Positions 49,471 to 62,700 of a stretch of 64,000 nt of DNA are shown piece by piece. The notes under the pieces are model-generated. The model was not told the origin of the DNA. It made no database searches and saw only the letters and a program-made list of their open reading frames with translations. Every line of letters starts with the position of its first letter. Within the stretch, counting starts at the first letter, position 1. This DNA is from Circinella minor (taxonomy: Eukaryota; Mucoromycota; Mucoromycetes; Mucorales; Lichtheimiaceae). A program made the position numbers and the translations under genes. The stretch is taken from positions 124,001 to 188,000 of the forward strand of contig JAEPRB010000011.1 of assembly GCA_016758965.1 (NCBI GenBank). The letters run 5' to 3'.

Positions 49471-50307
49471 TTAGTAGTATTTATGATGTTGAGATTTGTC
49501 ATTACTGTTATTGTTAGAAGGTACAGAGATATCGTCATCATTTGGTTGTTGTGATTGTTGTTGATGTGGTTGAAAATGATGATCTTGTAAAGTAGATGTT
49601 GGATATTTGGTATAATAATAAGGTGAAGAGGGATGCCATAAAGATGGATGTGGAAAGGGTGGTCCAGTTGGGGTTAATAATTTGGATGATCGTGTTGACG
49701 GTGCGGGTAAGTCTAACCCTTCTGCCCAAAAATCTTGACGGTGTTGCCAATGAACACTCAATGGATTAGGTGGTGGCATTTGTGGTAAGAATGAGAGAAT
49801 CAAGTAAGCAAGTCCCAATGTAAAGTTGAAAATGGACACAATGACATTAAAGGCGTTGTCGCACATTACAAGACAACCGAGACTTTTTTAATTAAAAAGA
49901 ATGTCATTGCTGTTAATATTCTGCTGTTAAGAGATAGTAAAAATAAAATAAAATACTAGTAAGCTTACAATAATAAAAGTAAACCTCGACCTTGATGAAC
50001 ACCAAGAAATCCAAAGTAAATTTGTGCTAATCCAAATGTTCTACACTCGTTTATAATAAGAAATAAACTCATGATGCTATAAAAAAATTTGAGATAAAGA
50101 ATTAATCTTTAGGCATAAGTATATCATTTGACATGATCTACTTATCATAAATACTTGCCAACAATATACACATTGAATAATTATACCCAACGATCCATTT
50201 ATACTTTTAACAATAGACGCTGTAAATACAAGTATATAAAGAACTATATTAATGGTATTAATGGTTATACATATAAAATTTTCAACTTTGGCCCGAGATA
50301 TTCGCAT
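49471..50307 (-). CDS. TVP15: TVP15/COPI-associated Golgi membrane protein
   Basis: Three minus-strand exons, 50307-50159, 50076-49969 and 49882-49471, give 222 residues. Four hydrophobic segments occupy the first 130 residues, and the family signature YFGFLGVHQGRGLL sits in exon 2, matching the FLGRGLFYI block of the COPI-associated/TVP15 family, small tetraspanning proteins of Golgi vesicles. The third exon continues LGCLVMCDNAFNVIVSIFNF and then a cytosolic tail rich in proline, glutamine and asparagine. To keep frame, the first intron must use a GC donor (TTG/GCAAGT at 50158) with a normal TATAG acceptor; the nearby GT at 50154 would shift the frame. The second intron is 86 bp with an A-rich acceptor. 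It converges with F-box gene 4 (234 bp between stops). Function in yeast is poorly defined (Golgi vesicle component). Confidence 0.72.
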
Positions 50308-50773
50308 TGTTTTGTGTAAAAAAAAAAAACCCAAAAAATAAAGTGATTATAAAAGAAGTAGAATCTTTTTCCTTTTTTTCTTCCTTCCGTTTTTTTCTTC
50401 CGGATCAAATGTCAATTGATTTTAAAGTGTGTGTGTATACTCATGTATATCAAAATAAAAGGTATTGTTGAAACGTCGGAAAATAAGGTTAACTGAGTTG
50501 TTTTTAAAATTTTTGATAAAATATATTACAGAGGGTCAAGTAACCCAAGAGATTCAAGCTCCAAACAACAATTATTACACACAGAAGAAAAATAGAGAGA
50601 TAAAAAGAATGGGAGAGCTTGAAAATAAGATAAATGGATGTTGTAAATAATGAAAAAAAGGAAGAAATGAATGAAAGAGGGGGGGGATTAATAAAGTACT
50701 TGTTGTGAGTTGAACAGGAGAAAATCGAGGACGGAAGGATGATAATAGAGGGTGAAATTAATATTAAAAAATA
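50308..50773. other. Spacer between TVP15-like and vezatin-like genes
   Basis: 466 bp between two minus-strand genes. It holds the promoter of the TVP15-like gene (T/C-rich at 50365-50400, on the plus strand) and the 3' end of the vezatin-like gene. A frame at 50465-50650 on the plus strand is judged to be chance. Confidence 0.5.
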
Positions 50774-53206
50774 CTATAAGGTTTCTGTGGATGGTGAGGA
50801 TAATAATGAATATCTTGACAACTATTACAAACAATCAACAATGTCAGCTTTTTTTTTCTTATTTTTTTTTTATTTCTACCTATTTCATTATTATTCCCTT
50901 GTTTTTTCCCTTATATATTATTACCTGTACTCGGGTTCTTTGTTGTCTTGAAGCTCGTTTACTTTCTAGAAAACTAGAAACAGCTGCACCTGACATCATA
51001 GACCTTCGAAAATGAGCTCGCCTTGATGCTGTAGTACTCGAAGAAGATGATATAGATGAATCTGTTTTTTTGGGTGAGGATGGTGGTGAAGGTAATATTT
51101 GCGTCAAATCCTCACTTGATTCATTATCGCTCACGATAAGATATGCATCCTTGGCATCTTCCCATTGTGCAATCATGTGGGATAAATCTTGATCTATTGC
51201 ATTGAAGCGTTCGCCTATTCTTTCCATTGAATAAACAGCAGCACCTAAAATAAGTAAATAAATAAAATTAAAGTTGTTATTAAGTAAAAATAATAATGAG
51301 ATTTATTATAATTTCTTATTTTTATTCTCATTACCTCGACTTGAAGAGCATGCTTTTGCATCTTGACGACATAATAAAAGTTTCGACTGAATACTTCTCA
51401 TGTGCTTTTCGAGAGCAGTATACTGGTGTAACAAGGCTTGCGAACGCTGATCAACTGTTCCTGGCAATAATTTACGTTCTTCTTCTTCCTCGCTATAAAC
51501 TACTTAATCGGTTCAAGTGTTAACGGAGTTTGTGTCACCATAATTTTTTTTGTAACATTCTGTTTTTTTTGTATATATTTAAGGTACAATAATATTTACT
51601 TACGCGAAGATGAAGTCAGATGTTGATGTAATAAAGGTGTTTGTCGACGATAATCATTTAAAAGCTCAGACATTACTTCAATGACGGATTCCCAATTTTG
51701 TTCATAATCCACACGTTCTGAATCATGTCCTAGTGTCATCACATCCAATGCTAATAAATGAATCACACATTCTCGGCGTTTCCAATGAATTGTATGTATT
51801 AAATGCTCTAATTCATCAGTATTATCCATGGCTGCCTTGAGAATTCGATCGTCAAATATCATCAAGTGAGTTGTATTATTATTGTTAATATTATACATGT
51901 CACGAAAACGAGATAAATTGCCTCCATGCGATAGGGGTTCAAGAGTACTCAATACATCTGCAAATTTACGGAATTGTGAGTGTAAAATATGAGATGTACC
52001 CCGTCGCATATCAGCTGCAAGTCTCGATGTTGTATTAGGGGATGGTGATGATGATAAAATGGAAGATGATGTTGTTGTTCGAGTACGATTTAGATGGTTT
52101 GGAGGTGCAAGTGTACTTCCTTGTGAAATTAATTCAAGTTGTCGAATTTGATCGATAAGTCGTAAAAGAATTGTATCACCTTGTTCGCATTGAGATACGA
52201 ATTGTCGTAAACGAACCAATGCTGTGCTGTGTATACTACGAATTTTTGTACGTCTCTAAAAAAAGATAACAAAAGATAATGATGGTGGGTTAGGAGTTCG
52301 CATTTCTTTTCTTAGAAAATAAACGATATTTTAACAACAAAATAACCCTTATATTTACATGTCGTCGCCGTAATATGAAAAAAGCCAATCCTTGACTTGC
52401 AAGAATTAAACAAGTCAAAGAAAAATAATCCGGTAACATGCCCAAGTAGGATGCGATAAGCAATAAAAAGGAGGTGGCGGCTCCAATGATAATCATGTCA
52501 GATACTATGGAATTGAACAAACTATTGTGAGTGTTATTACTGGTGTTACGAAACATAGCGTAACTAGATGATGCAGAAGTTGATGATGATGAATTGGGTG
52601 AAGGTAATTCTCCAAGTAATGAAGATGTGACAATGAGATATTTAAATTGTTCTTCAAATGCAGTTTCTTCTACATCTGGAAGTGATGAACTAATACAAGC
52701 CTATTCCGAAGAAGAATATAATTCATTTTAGTTTTTTTTAGACAATATAAAAAGAACAATACAAAAAGAAGGCACATGTAAAACCAAACTTTTTTTTTGT
52801 GTTTGTGTCACGTTACAATAACTTTCTTTTATATAGTAGATAACTCGTAACAGCAACCAACAAAAAAAAAGTATCCGAGGAAGAAAGGAAAAAGAAAGGG
52901 AGGGAGATAGAAATAGAAAAGAGAATAACTTACTCGAGCATGTTCAATCCAATGAAGTACAAGAGGAATTATTATTTGAGCAGTGAATTGTTTAGCTTTA
53001 GTAAAATACTTTTTAGTTGTAATAACTGCATAATCGCGTCGTTGTAATATTTTATGAAAAGAAAGTAAGTTTTCGTCGTTGTCGTTGTCATTGTGAGCAA
53101 AAGTGGTGTTGTTAAGTGGTACGGCAAAAAAGACTAGAGTGAAAAAGGATAATAGCATGATTCCATGCGCGCCACTCGGGAAGATAAACGCAATCCAAGT
53201 TGACAT
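50774..53206 (-). CDS. Vezatin/Inp2-like membrane protein
   Basis: Six minus-strand exons, 53206-52934, 52700-52359, 52255-51604, 51502-51335, 51244-50925 and 50821-50774, in phase, give 600 residues. A hydrophobic N-terminal segment (about 4-35) is followed by a charged helical region, then two adjacent membrane segments at about 156-180 and 184-201. After them comes RLIDQIRQLELISQG (about residues 235-250), which resembles the IQxxExxSRG region after the membrane pair in vezatin and in the yeast peroxisomal myosin receptor Inp2. The C-terminal half is coiled-coil-like (VDQRSQALLHQYTALEKHM; RIGERFNAIDQDLSHMI) with an acidic/Ser patch. Family knowledge suggests linking a membrane, possibly peroxisomal, to myosin. 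The final 15-residue exon is the least certain: the alternative acceptor at about 50841 gives a different tail. The family call rests on pattern recognition only. Confidence 0.6.
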
Positions 53207-54162
53207 TACGTAGAAAACATGAGTAAGTTGTAGTGAAAGCAGGTAAGGAATCGTTAAAGGAAAGACGAGAAAATAAAAAGAGGTGAAGTTGGAATAATAA
53301 AAAAGAAAGAAAAGAAAAAGAAAGCTGGATATTAAGCTTCAACTGACTTTTTTCCCGCAATTAAAAAAAAAATATATAAAATATGGCGATTGTCTTCCCC
53401 TTTTCTTTCTATCTTTACTCCTCATACTCATTAGCCTTATTATTATCATACCAAGGTCAGTATTATATATTTGAACAAATAGTATAATGCAGTACACTCC
53501 TTACTTTTTTATTGGAATTATATATAAAAACGAATATATAGTTAATTATTGACGGCTGACGATTATATACATAATATGAAATATGTATGATTTAATAGTC
53601 TTTTTAAAAACAGCTCCTTATTTTTTTTATTATATATATAACTGTGGAATGTTTTCATTATTTATTTACTATTTTTATATTTGTATATGTTATAATACAT
53701 TAGACAAATGTATAAAAAAAACCTTTTGCTTTTAACGCATGTTTTATCGTTCTGAAATTCATTTGTTGCCAAGACAATAAGGGATTAGCAACACCGCAAC
53801 ACATACCTAAAAGTTCCCAGCCAATAGTTAACAATAGATCTCATAAATTAGTTGAAACACATCACCACATTTTATTTATTTATGTTTTACTATGTACTAC
53901 ATGTGATTATTATTTCATATATCATCGTATTATGTAATATGTAGTATCGACTGATAGTAAAATATAAACAAATGAAACAAATTGTCATTCACTTTGTGCC
54001 TACGTTTTTATTCTAAGAATATTACAACAAAAGAAAGTATATTTAAGAAAATTTAATAATAATGAATAATAGAATATTATTGTTGTTGGGTATGATTTGT
54101 TGAAAAGACCATCGTATGTATATACTCGTACAGTTTAATAATTATTAACTAATTAAACTAAA
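53207..54162. other. Intergenic upstream of vezatin-like gene
   Basis: 0.96 kb between two minus-strand genes. The part near 53207-53400 is purine-rich on the plus strand, i.e. T/C-rich in the direction of transcription, which fits a leader. The rest is AT-rich with TA-rich words (about 53575-53720). No gene was seen. Confidence 0.5.
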
Positions 54163-57100
54163 CTATCTGGCGCTCAATTGAGCCAACAATGAATCAATTT
54201 CTTGAGCAACAAGATGGTTGCTACATTTAGCTCGTACTTGTCTATAAAATAATAATAACAATAAAATTAATTTTAGTTGTTGATTTTCATTATACTGAGG
54301 CATATACTGAGGCATATATGAAAATTAATAAAAAAAAAACAAGTAAAAAAAAGGATACTTTACTTTAATCCTTCCATATCCTTATTCAGGAATGCTTGTT
54401 CTCCTGCCTCCTTGAATGCACCAATCTTAACAAATAACATGGGTCGAACAGGTGGATCACACCGCAAAATATATTTACTAGCTTCTTGGTATTGTTTGGC
54501 TTTGATACATTCTTCAACAAATGGCTAAATTTTGTAGCAGTTAAGCAATAATTATTAATATGGTTTTTTTATGTGATATACACTTTATATCTATAAAAGT
54601 CTAAAATAAACGTTTTTTACCTCATAACCGATAGGTGATTTTTTACTTTTTGCGAATTTCTCCAAATTCTCCCAATCACGAACTTCCACAAGAGCTCGTA
54701 ACTTGATCCACCACATTCGTTTATCAGGTACCTTGAACTCACTCTTAACTTTGGATGCTTTATTTTGCTGTCCAAGTACAGTACATTTATAAATTGTTTC
54801 ACTCACAGATAATCCAGTAAATGGTTGATGTGTATCTTTTTCTAATTGTTGTTGCATTTGTAATAATTTAATGCCTTCCTCCGTGCCCTAGTTATAATCA
54901 TAATTTTATTTTTGTGTAAATATTGAATGTTTTACTTTCCTCTTTGAATTTTTTATTTTTATTTGTATTAAAAAAATATTTTTACCTTGGCTTCAAATGC
55001 ACGTTCCTTATCATCTTGATAAGTTTTACCAGCAATTTTCAATTTGCTTATCCTTTCTGCGATATCCTGTTTATTTTTTACTGAGTTTTCTTTTCATCAT
55101 AAGATAAAATAATGTTTTACAACAAACAACAAATAATGTCTTACATCTTGTTCGAAACCTTCTAATAATATCACATTGGCACTTTCTACTCGACGATCAT
55201 CTTGATAATAGAAATCTTTCAAGAGTTCCTTATCTTGTTCTTTACAATATACTTCCAATAAGCTGCATGCTAGAGGTTTATTATTGATCATACGGAAAAA
55301 TTCACCTAATGGGAGTTTTCGTTTCAAATGAAATATTACCATATATACTAATAGAATAAAGAAAAAAAAAATAAACAACAGAATTTAGATCTTTTAGCTT
55401 TTTTTTTTGTTCTTCTTTTCTGCATTATGTATATATTGCACAGGTAGAGTTCCAATTCCTACCCAAGTCCGTATCCCCACTCTCAATAGCTTTCATAAGT
55501 GCCATTTCGTCTTCTTCCATTGATATGAGTAAAGGAACTTGATCAGCTGCTCGAGGTTCATAATCCAATAACTTATAATTTAATATATAGCATAAAAAAA
55601 CAGATTTAGTGATCGGCTTTCCTCATATATTCATAGTTTTCTAACATATATATATATATATATACCTTTGTTGCTAGTCGTGTTTGACCAGAATTATATG
55701 CTGTCTTTGCGATTTCTGCATAAGACAATCCAGGTTTTTTGATAAGTTTTTCAACAATCATACGACATATTGTATCTTCGTCTTCAGAAGATGATTTGAT
55801 CTAATATATTTATATAAGGATATCAACCATTTCTTTTGTATTTGAAAACATGTAATAATTTCTTGAAAGAAAAAAAAAACAAAGCAAGCTTAACTTACCT
55901 TTGCACATGCCCAATGAATTAGGATTTTATCCGATCGTACTTTTAAGTAATCGGCAATGCGAACAGCTAATAAATGATGATTACGATAAACAAGTCTATC
56001 CACTACTACTTCAGGTGATAACCGCTTATATCTAATAATATTTCATATGGGGTATCTTTTCTTAGTATTTGCATCGACATTAGATTGTTTTGTGTGTGTT
56101 TAATGTTAATGACTCATCTTCATAATAACCACTTACTGTGTATATGTCAATGGAATACCAATATCATAGTATCGAATAGCGTTTAAAACCCGTAAAGATT
56201 GAGCCATTTCCACAAATCGATCGGCATTATAATTATCCAAAAAGCATTTACCAAATGAAGCTGCCTATAAATCCGACAACAACCATTATAAATCATAATA
56301 AAAATGTATAGATATTCTATCTCTCTCTTTCTTTTTGTCTTTCCCACTTTCAATAACCTTTTCTTTACCTTTAACAAAGCTCGTTGATAATAATGTTGAA
56401 ATTCAAATCCTGCAGCTTCGATGCAACAGTCAACTGCATCCACTAGTTCTGTTTTGATACTTCGTATATTTTCATCTGCTTTAGGACTTTTTCGCTAGAA
56501 ATATGCATGTACATAATGTCCCCTCACCCTGATGTTAAACCATTGTTATACTTTCAACATGCCCAAAAAAAGCGAGAATCCTATTTCGTTATTACCTCGA
56601 AATGATCTAATGCGTCAAATAACATGGCTGCAGGTGATGTGGATCCAATCTTGAAAATTTCCTCAGTGGCAGCTAATATAATATAAGCAGAACAGTTATT
56701 ATGGGTAAAATATAACAGGAAATAGTTATCCAATGAGCCCTCCCCAATACACATCCTTGCATTATTGATAATTACCTGGTACTTTTTGAAGCAATTCACA
56801 TTTATCGTTGCTCATGATACGTACACCATCAATTTCAGATATCATAAAAATTGGATCTTCATATGAAAACTTAATCCAGTCACCAAATGGACCCACCATC
56901 AAAACAATCTTATCCCAATATAATACAACAGAATCTGTACCACACCTAATTTTTTTAAATATAAACATCAAATATATAACCAAACATATTATTGGGATTT
57001 CAATTACTTTCCTTCAATACCCATGCCTAGCTTTTTTTTTTTGGTCCCTGAAATAGATATTTACCATACAAGTTGCTGTGGTGGAATTTTAGATTTTGTA

Positions 57101-58497
57101 GCATATTCTGACAAATTCTTTTGGAAATCAGTGGATACAACCCATAATTTACCATCACTTGTAAATAAAGCCAAAAACTTTCCATTAGGCGATACTGCCA
57201 TTTTAGTAAATGGACCTTGTTGAAGTCGCTAATAAATAAGAAAAAAAAATGTTATTTTGTTTTCTTCTTTCATCATCATCGTTATCATCTATATAATAAT
57301 AAGACATTCAAAGTAATATAATATAATTTTGTTTTTGTTTTTACCTGATCTACTGTTTCTTTACTATCAACAACAAGAATAGTAGAACCAGTTCCAATAA
57401 GTACTTCAACATGTCGACTTAATGTATATTGAGGAGGAATAACTGTCCAACTATGTGGTTCTTGATCTAACCCAGTTTCCGCCATAAGTTTCGGTCGCGG
57501 TTCATAAAAATTAGTAACAGATACAAGTTGATATCTGCTTGTCATGGCAACTAGGCCTGTATTCCATATTTGACAATCGATAATTCCATCTTCTTTTGCC
57601 TCCTAATCATATGTTACATTATCGTTAAATCACCACCATTACTATTTTCCCAGAATAGAATGCCAAATTCTCATCAAAACCTACTTTTCCCAGAGAAAAT
57701 TGAGTATACTGTCCATGAAGAGGGTATAATCTGACAATACCATCTTCAGTTACTACAACAAGTTGTTCTTGTTCAGTCCAACCTAGTGAGACAATACGTC
57801 CTTTATCCCACTAGTGGATAAAATAAACAAATAAAAAAAAATTATTCAATAATACTATTATTATTAAATCCTTGGCCACACCTCCCTACATTTTAAAATA
57901 TATATATATATGTATCATCAACTAATGAACTAACGAACCTGGATTTGTTCAATCAATTTTCCAGCAGCAGTATACATATATATTGTAGGTTTAATCGGCT
58001 GTTGCTTCTGTAATAAAAGTACTTTTTTATCGTCACGAATAAGTGCTATATATATATAATATAATTTATGTGTGGTTAATATGCTTTTTTTTTATCGGCA
58101 GGTTATTTTGCTTTTTCCCTTCTAACAATATTACGTTACCAATAGGTCCTCCATTTTGTGCACCAGCAATCATAAATTTCGATAAATCAGTTTGGTCCCA
58201 TGATAATGAATAAACTTCTTGTTTCCTAGTCATAAAAAACAATCAAAATCATACAAATGTTAAGTAAAATCTCGGATTGTAATATATATATACTTATATA
58301 CATAATAAAAAAAACGCGATGGAGTTGATAATAAGAAACTTTTTTTTTAACTATTGTACCTATAAAACCGATCCTGGAAAAAAAGTTTTATATGTATATT
58401 TAGTAAGTTCATGAGTCAGTTACTTATGTATATATTCTATTGTCTTTATTATCATTACATGAAGTTGAATCCAGTCCGAGGTTGGATTGGGTGGCAT
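54163..58497 (-). CDS. VPS16: VPS16, HOPS/CORVET core subunit
   Basis: Nineteen minus-strand exons: 58497-58459, 58373-58360, 58225-58140, 58045-57939, 57810-57685, 57602-57345, 57228-57065, 56945-56776, 56672-56596, 56494-56369, 56264-56137, 56031-55899, 55800-55666, 55571-55463, 55347-55145, 55066-54986, 54887-54621, 54524-54364 and 54241-54163. All keep phase and give 820 residues, the normal VPS16 length. VPS16 is a core subunit of the class C complex that tethers vacuolar/late-endosomal (HOPS) and endosomal (CORVET) membranes. The N-terminal half is a beta-propeller ([44 protein letters not shown]); the C-terminal half is the helical Vps16_C domain ([57 protein letters not shown]). Exon 2 is only 14 nt, coding for DRFY plus part of Arg. 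The 3' end is firm. It is divergent from the nucleoporin gene. Confidence 0.95.
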
Positions 58498-59756
58498 TTT
58501 CTTTTTGCTTGAACGAGGAAAAAAAACGGGAGGGAGTAAGGGATGGAAAGAAGAAGGAAAAACTCCGGTTCACGCATTTGGCACATTCTGAAACAAAGTG
58601 ATAGATTATCGCGAAAATATAATGTTGTTTATGCGTTTCAGTGCTCTAGTCAATTTGAAATATCCGCTTTTATTCGATAGAATTTAACACAAAATTATAT
58701 CATTACATTGAAATCAAAATCAATAATGATAATTCTTGTCGCTAAGGAATCATGGTTCATATAACAAACTATCAAAGAGAACTCTTCATACGTAAAAGGT
58801 ATTCTTCAATTTTTGTGTAACAAACCACAAGGAGTGTGTTTTAATGGTTAACAGAGGTCTAGCTTTCTATTAATCACTATATGATAGATCATAAATTTTT
58901 CTATATTTTTTTGTGTGTCATTATAATATCGTGCTATTGATTAGATATAAAGCTACTTTACAATAACTTAATCATTAATAATAATAAATATATATATACA
59001 ATAATAATACTCACTACCACCGCAGTAATGTCTTTCTCAATGTTACCTTTACTAGATGGTATTTTTTGATAAGTATATTTAATATTCTCGTTCAACTGAT
59101 AATGGCTTTGTTATAGCTGTACTATCAAATATATAGTCGGTTGCTATAGTAAAATGTACTGTTAAAAAAAAGTATCGAATGGTGCCTGTCTTCATTTTTT
59201 TTTTTATCAACGCTGTTAACACCACGCTTCCACGGACGATCCGTCATAAAATCAGGTGATAACATAAAACTAGTATTTTCATTTATGTTTCAATAATAGA
59301 TACTTATTTATCATATAAATAATCAGCAACAAATATCCCTAATTTCCAAGTATCATCTATTGTTATATGACTATGACAGAATGTATATGCGCGTGTGCCT
59401 GTTTGAATTTTATACATGCAAACAGAGCACTACTTTAGCTGGCAGTCACTTGGAAAAAGTAGCGGAGGAACATCAGCTAAAATCCAGAAACGGCAAGCAT
59501 TTTTTTTCAGCTTCGCTCTCTCTTTTCACAGTTCGACCTTTTTTTTTTCTTTAAAAAAAAAGTTACGAAGTTCTTGATTGAATCAATCTAAAGAACTAAA
59601 AAAAAAAAAATTAAAAAGAAAAACTAAGGTAACTTAATTTTGAAACAATTCGATCGTTTATTTTTATTATATTCTACTTTGTATATTAATTCTTTTCAAT
59701 CTTTTGATTTACACGAAAACGAAAAAAAAAAGAAAAAGAGCGATCGTTTACAGATT
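58498..59756. other. Divergent promoter region between VPS16 and nucleoporin
   Basis: 1.26 kb between two divergently transcribed housekeeping genes, so it should hold both promoters. It is AT-rich, with T/C-rich DNA at about 59515-59560 and A runs at 59551-59622 before the nucleoporin start. A frame at 59360-59554 is judged to be chance. Confidence 0.55.
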
Positions 59757-62700
59757 ATGCTGGATCAAAAGAGCCCTGAAGAAATCGTTAAATCGGCAAA
59801 ACATGCTGCTACTACACTTACACGTGCTAGTATTATAGATAAAAACATTGTGAACATTGGAGAAGCATTTAATGGTAAGAATGAATAATCAACGTTCAGT
59901 TAAATATATATAAGCACGGTTTATTTATATATTTATTTATTTTTTATGTGTGTTTATTACGCGCGTGTTTGTCTTTCTTTAGGACCAACTTCTGGAAATT
60001 ATCTTCAAACTGATAGAAAAGCAATCCAACCATTTGTTTCAAAATATTCATTTACGTTACCACCTATTGCATTAGAACAAGTACAAAAATGTAAGGAACA
60101 AAAAAAAAATAACATCGTTCAAATCTTAATGTCAACTTTTTACCTATTGAATAAAGTAATCAATAACCATACTTTACATATTTATATTTGTAGGGAAACC
60201 AGGAGATGCGAGTGGTATTTTACCAGAAATCAATCGAGCTTATTTTGCAGTAGAGAATCGATTATATTTGTGGGATTATGTTGAAAAGTAAGTGAGGAAA
60301 CAAGAAATCAAAACTGAAAGGGGTTTCTATCTAAAATATAATGAAAGGGAAAGTTGACGCGTGTGTTTTTTTAATTACATCAATAGAAAGGATGTCAATA
60401 CATATGAAGAAACACATCCTATTGTTGGCGTCGGTCTTGTTAAAGCCAAACCAGATATATTCAATCCTGAAATTACACATGTTCTGATCATCGCCACAAC
60501 AGTTAATATTAGTGTTATAGCTGTCGCTTTCAAATCTCAACCCGGTGAACCTCATAGTTTATCTTTCTATCGTACCGAGATTTCCACCAATTCGTCAGGT
60601 GCTCTTATGAAGAATATTATTGGTACAAAGATTGGACGTGTTTTCATGTTGAGTGATTTAGGCGATATTTGGGAACTTGATTACAGAGTATGTGTTATTT
60701 TAGTTTTTCATTTCTTTAGTTTATTGATTGATTAATGAATGAATGACATACGCGTGTAGGTGAGAATATTGATAATAACATTGATCAATTATATCCATAT
60801 ATAGAGAGAAGAAGGATGGTTTACAAGTAAATGTTCCAAGACCTTGATGTCTTCACCGGCAACAGGACACTTTTTTAGTAAACAGAATGGTAGGTAAAAG
60901 GAAGACAAGAAGTGTATTATTGGATTATATATAATGCTATTTGTTTTAATTAACCATTCAATCAATAACTTAAAAAAATATAAACAATTTTAGAACGTTG
61001 TACTAGTATTGCGGTAAACGAAGAGGGAACGGTATTATACAAACTTAATGAAAGTTCGAGTATACAATTAGTGTATTTGGAAGAAGATGGTAAAGGCTTT
61101 AAAAACAACTGCGCAGCAAACACAAGAATCAATGAAGACGCACGTAGTCAAAACTCACAATCAGAATATCTTCGAAGCGACAATTTCAAAATTATTTCAA
61201 TTTATCCAACAACATCTGCTGAAGCTACAAATTATCAATTAGTTGCCGTTACATCATCTGGTTGTAGACTTTACCTTTATCATGAAACAAAGGGCTGTCC
61301 AAAAGAACTCAAACAACAACATGTACGAACACCACCACCAGAAGATCTTGTAGGTGGTTTACCTAATCGTCTTGTTGTTTCTGGTGGTTTATATAAAGAT
61401 GGATTCATGTTATATCTTCATAAACACAATGAACAACAATCCTGGGTGATTACTGCTAGTCCAAATATTGGAAAGATGGTGAACAGGGTAATTATATACA
61501 TGTATTCATTTTGATTTATCAACAAAGTGGGGAGAAAGAAAGGAATGGATTATTTCGTATAAAAAACTAATATGGGCATTTATTTATTTACATAAATGTA
61601 AAGGGTTCTGCACAAAGGGGAGAATATAATGAATTTACTAATCGTTTAGAAGTAAATGGACAAGTATTGGGCATTGCCGAGATGCCAGGAGTTGAATACA
61701 AATTGAATGAGTTAGCATCATTACCATCTGAACCAGCACGACATTTCCTTATCTTCACTACCCATGGCATGACAATCGTTACTAAGCAACGCCCCGTCGA
61801 TATGTTATTGAATATGCTGAATGATGTTGGATCAAACATCAATGCCCAGGCTAGTAATTTCAGAGAATTCTTTGAATTATTTGGTTTTGTTCAATCATGT
61901 GCATTATGTCTTGACCTTGCATGTCATACAACTACTCCTCTCTCTGGAATTGAATGTAAGTTCTTCTCTTTTATATATGTTTATATATATATATATATAT
62001 ATATCGATTGGTAAAATGTTTATTTCAATGGGTTATAATGTACCTTATTCTCATGTAGTACAAGCAAGTGGTGATGTATCTATTTCCGCTGTAAAAGGAG
62101 CTACTCAATTATTGGAAACTCTTGGTCAACAACCATCTATATTAAATAACTTGGATACACCACCAAGTGCTTATACTAGTAGACGTGACAGTGTTGCTTT
62201 ATTCATATATCGATTGATCAGCCCAATTTGGGATGAGAAAATTGTTAAAGAAAGGTAAATATTTCGATTTGTTGGATAATCAGATTTGTAGAGAGAAGAA
62301 TTGTTAAAAATGTTTAATCGATCCATCTTTATGTTATTAGCATTCAAGGAAATGTTGCCAAATATAGTACAGTCGTTCCTCGAAACAAATTAATCTCGAT
62401 ACAGCAAATTTTACGAAAACTTCAAAATTTCATGGATATGTAAGTAGTCTAAGTAATGATAGACTCAGTTTTGTTTCTCTTTCTGTATGTCCATGTATTA
62501 CAGGAGGAAATAACTGATAAATTAATTTACTTTTGTTAGGAATCCATCGGTTTATCCTCAATTACAACCACAAAACGATGAAGAAAATTCTTATCGTCAA
62601 CTTTACGACTTGGCCGGTCTTATCTCTGAATCAATTTCATTCTTATTATTCCTTCTTGACAGTGATGTATCCAAAATTATGAGCAGGTAAAGTTAGTAAA

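Noticed and set aside
50774..50880. Alternative last exon of the vezatin-like gene beginning after AAAAAAAAAG
   Set aside because: The acceptor is preceded by an A run instead of pyrimidines; the downstream TAATAG acceptor is better. The choice changes only the last few residues.
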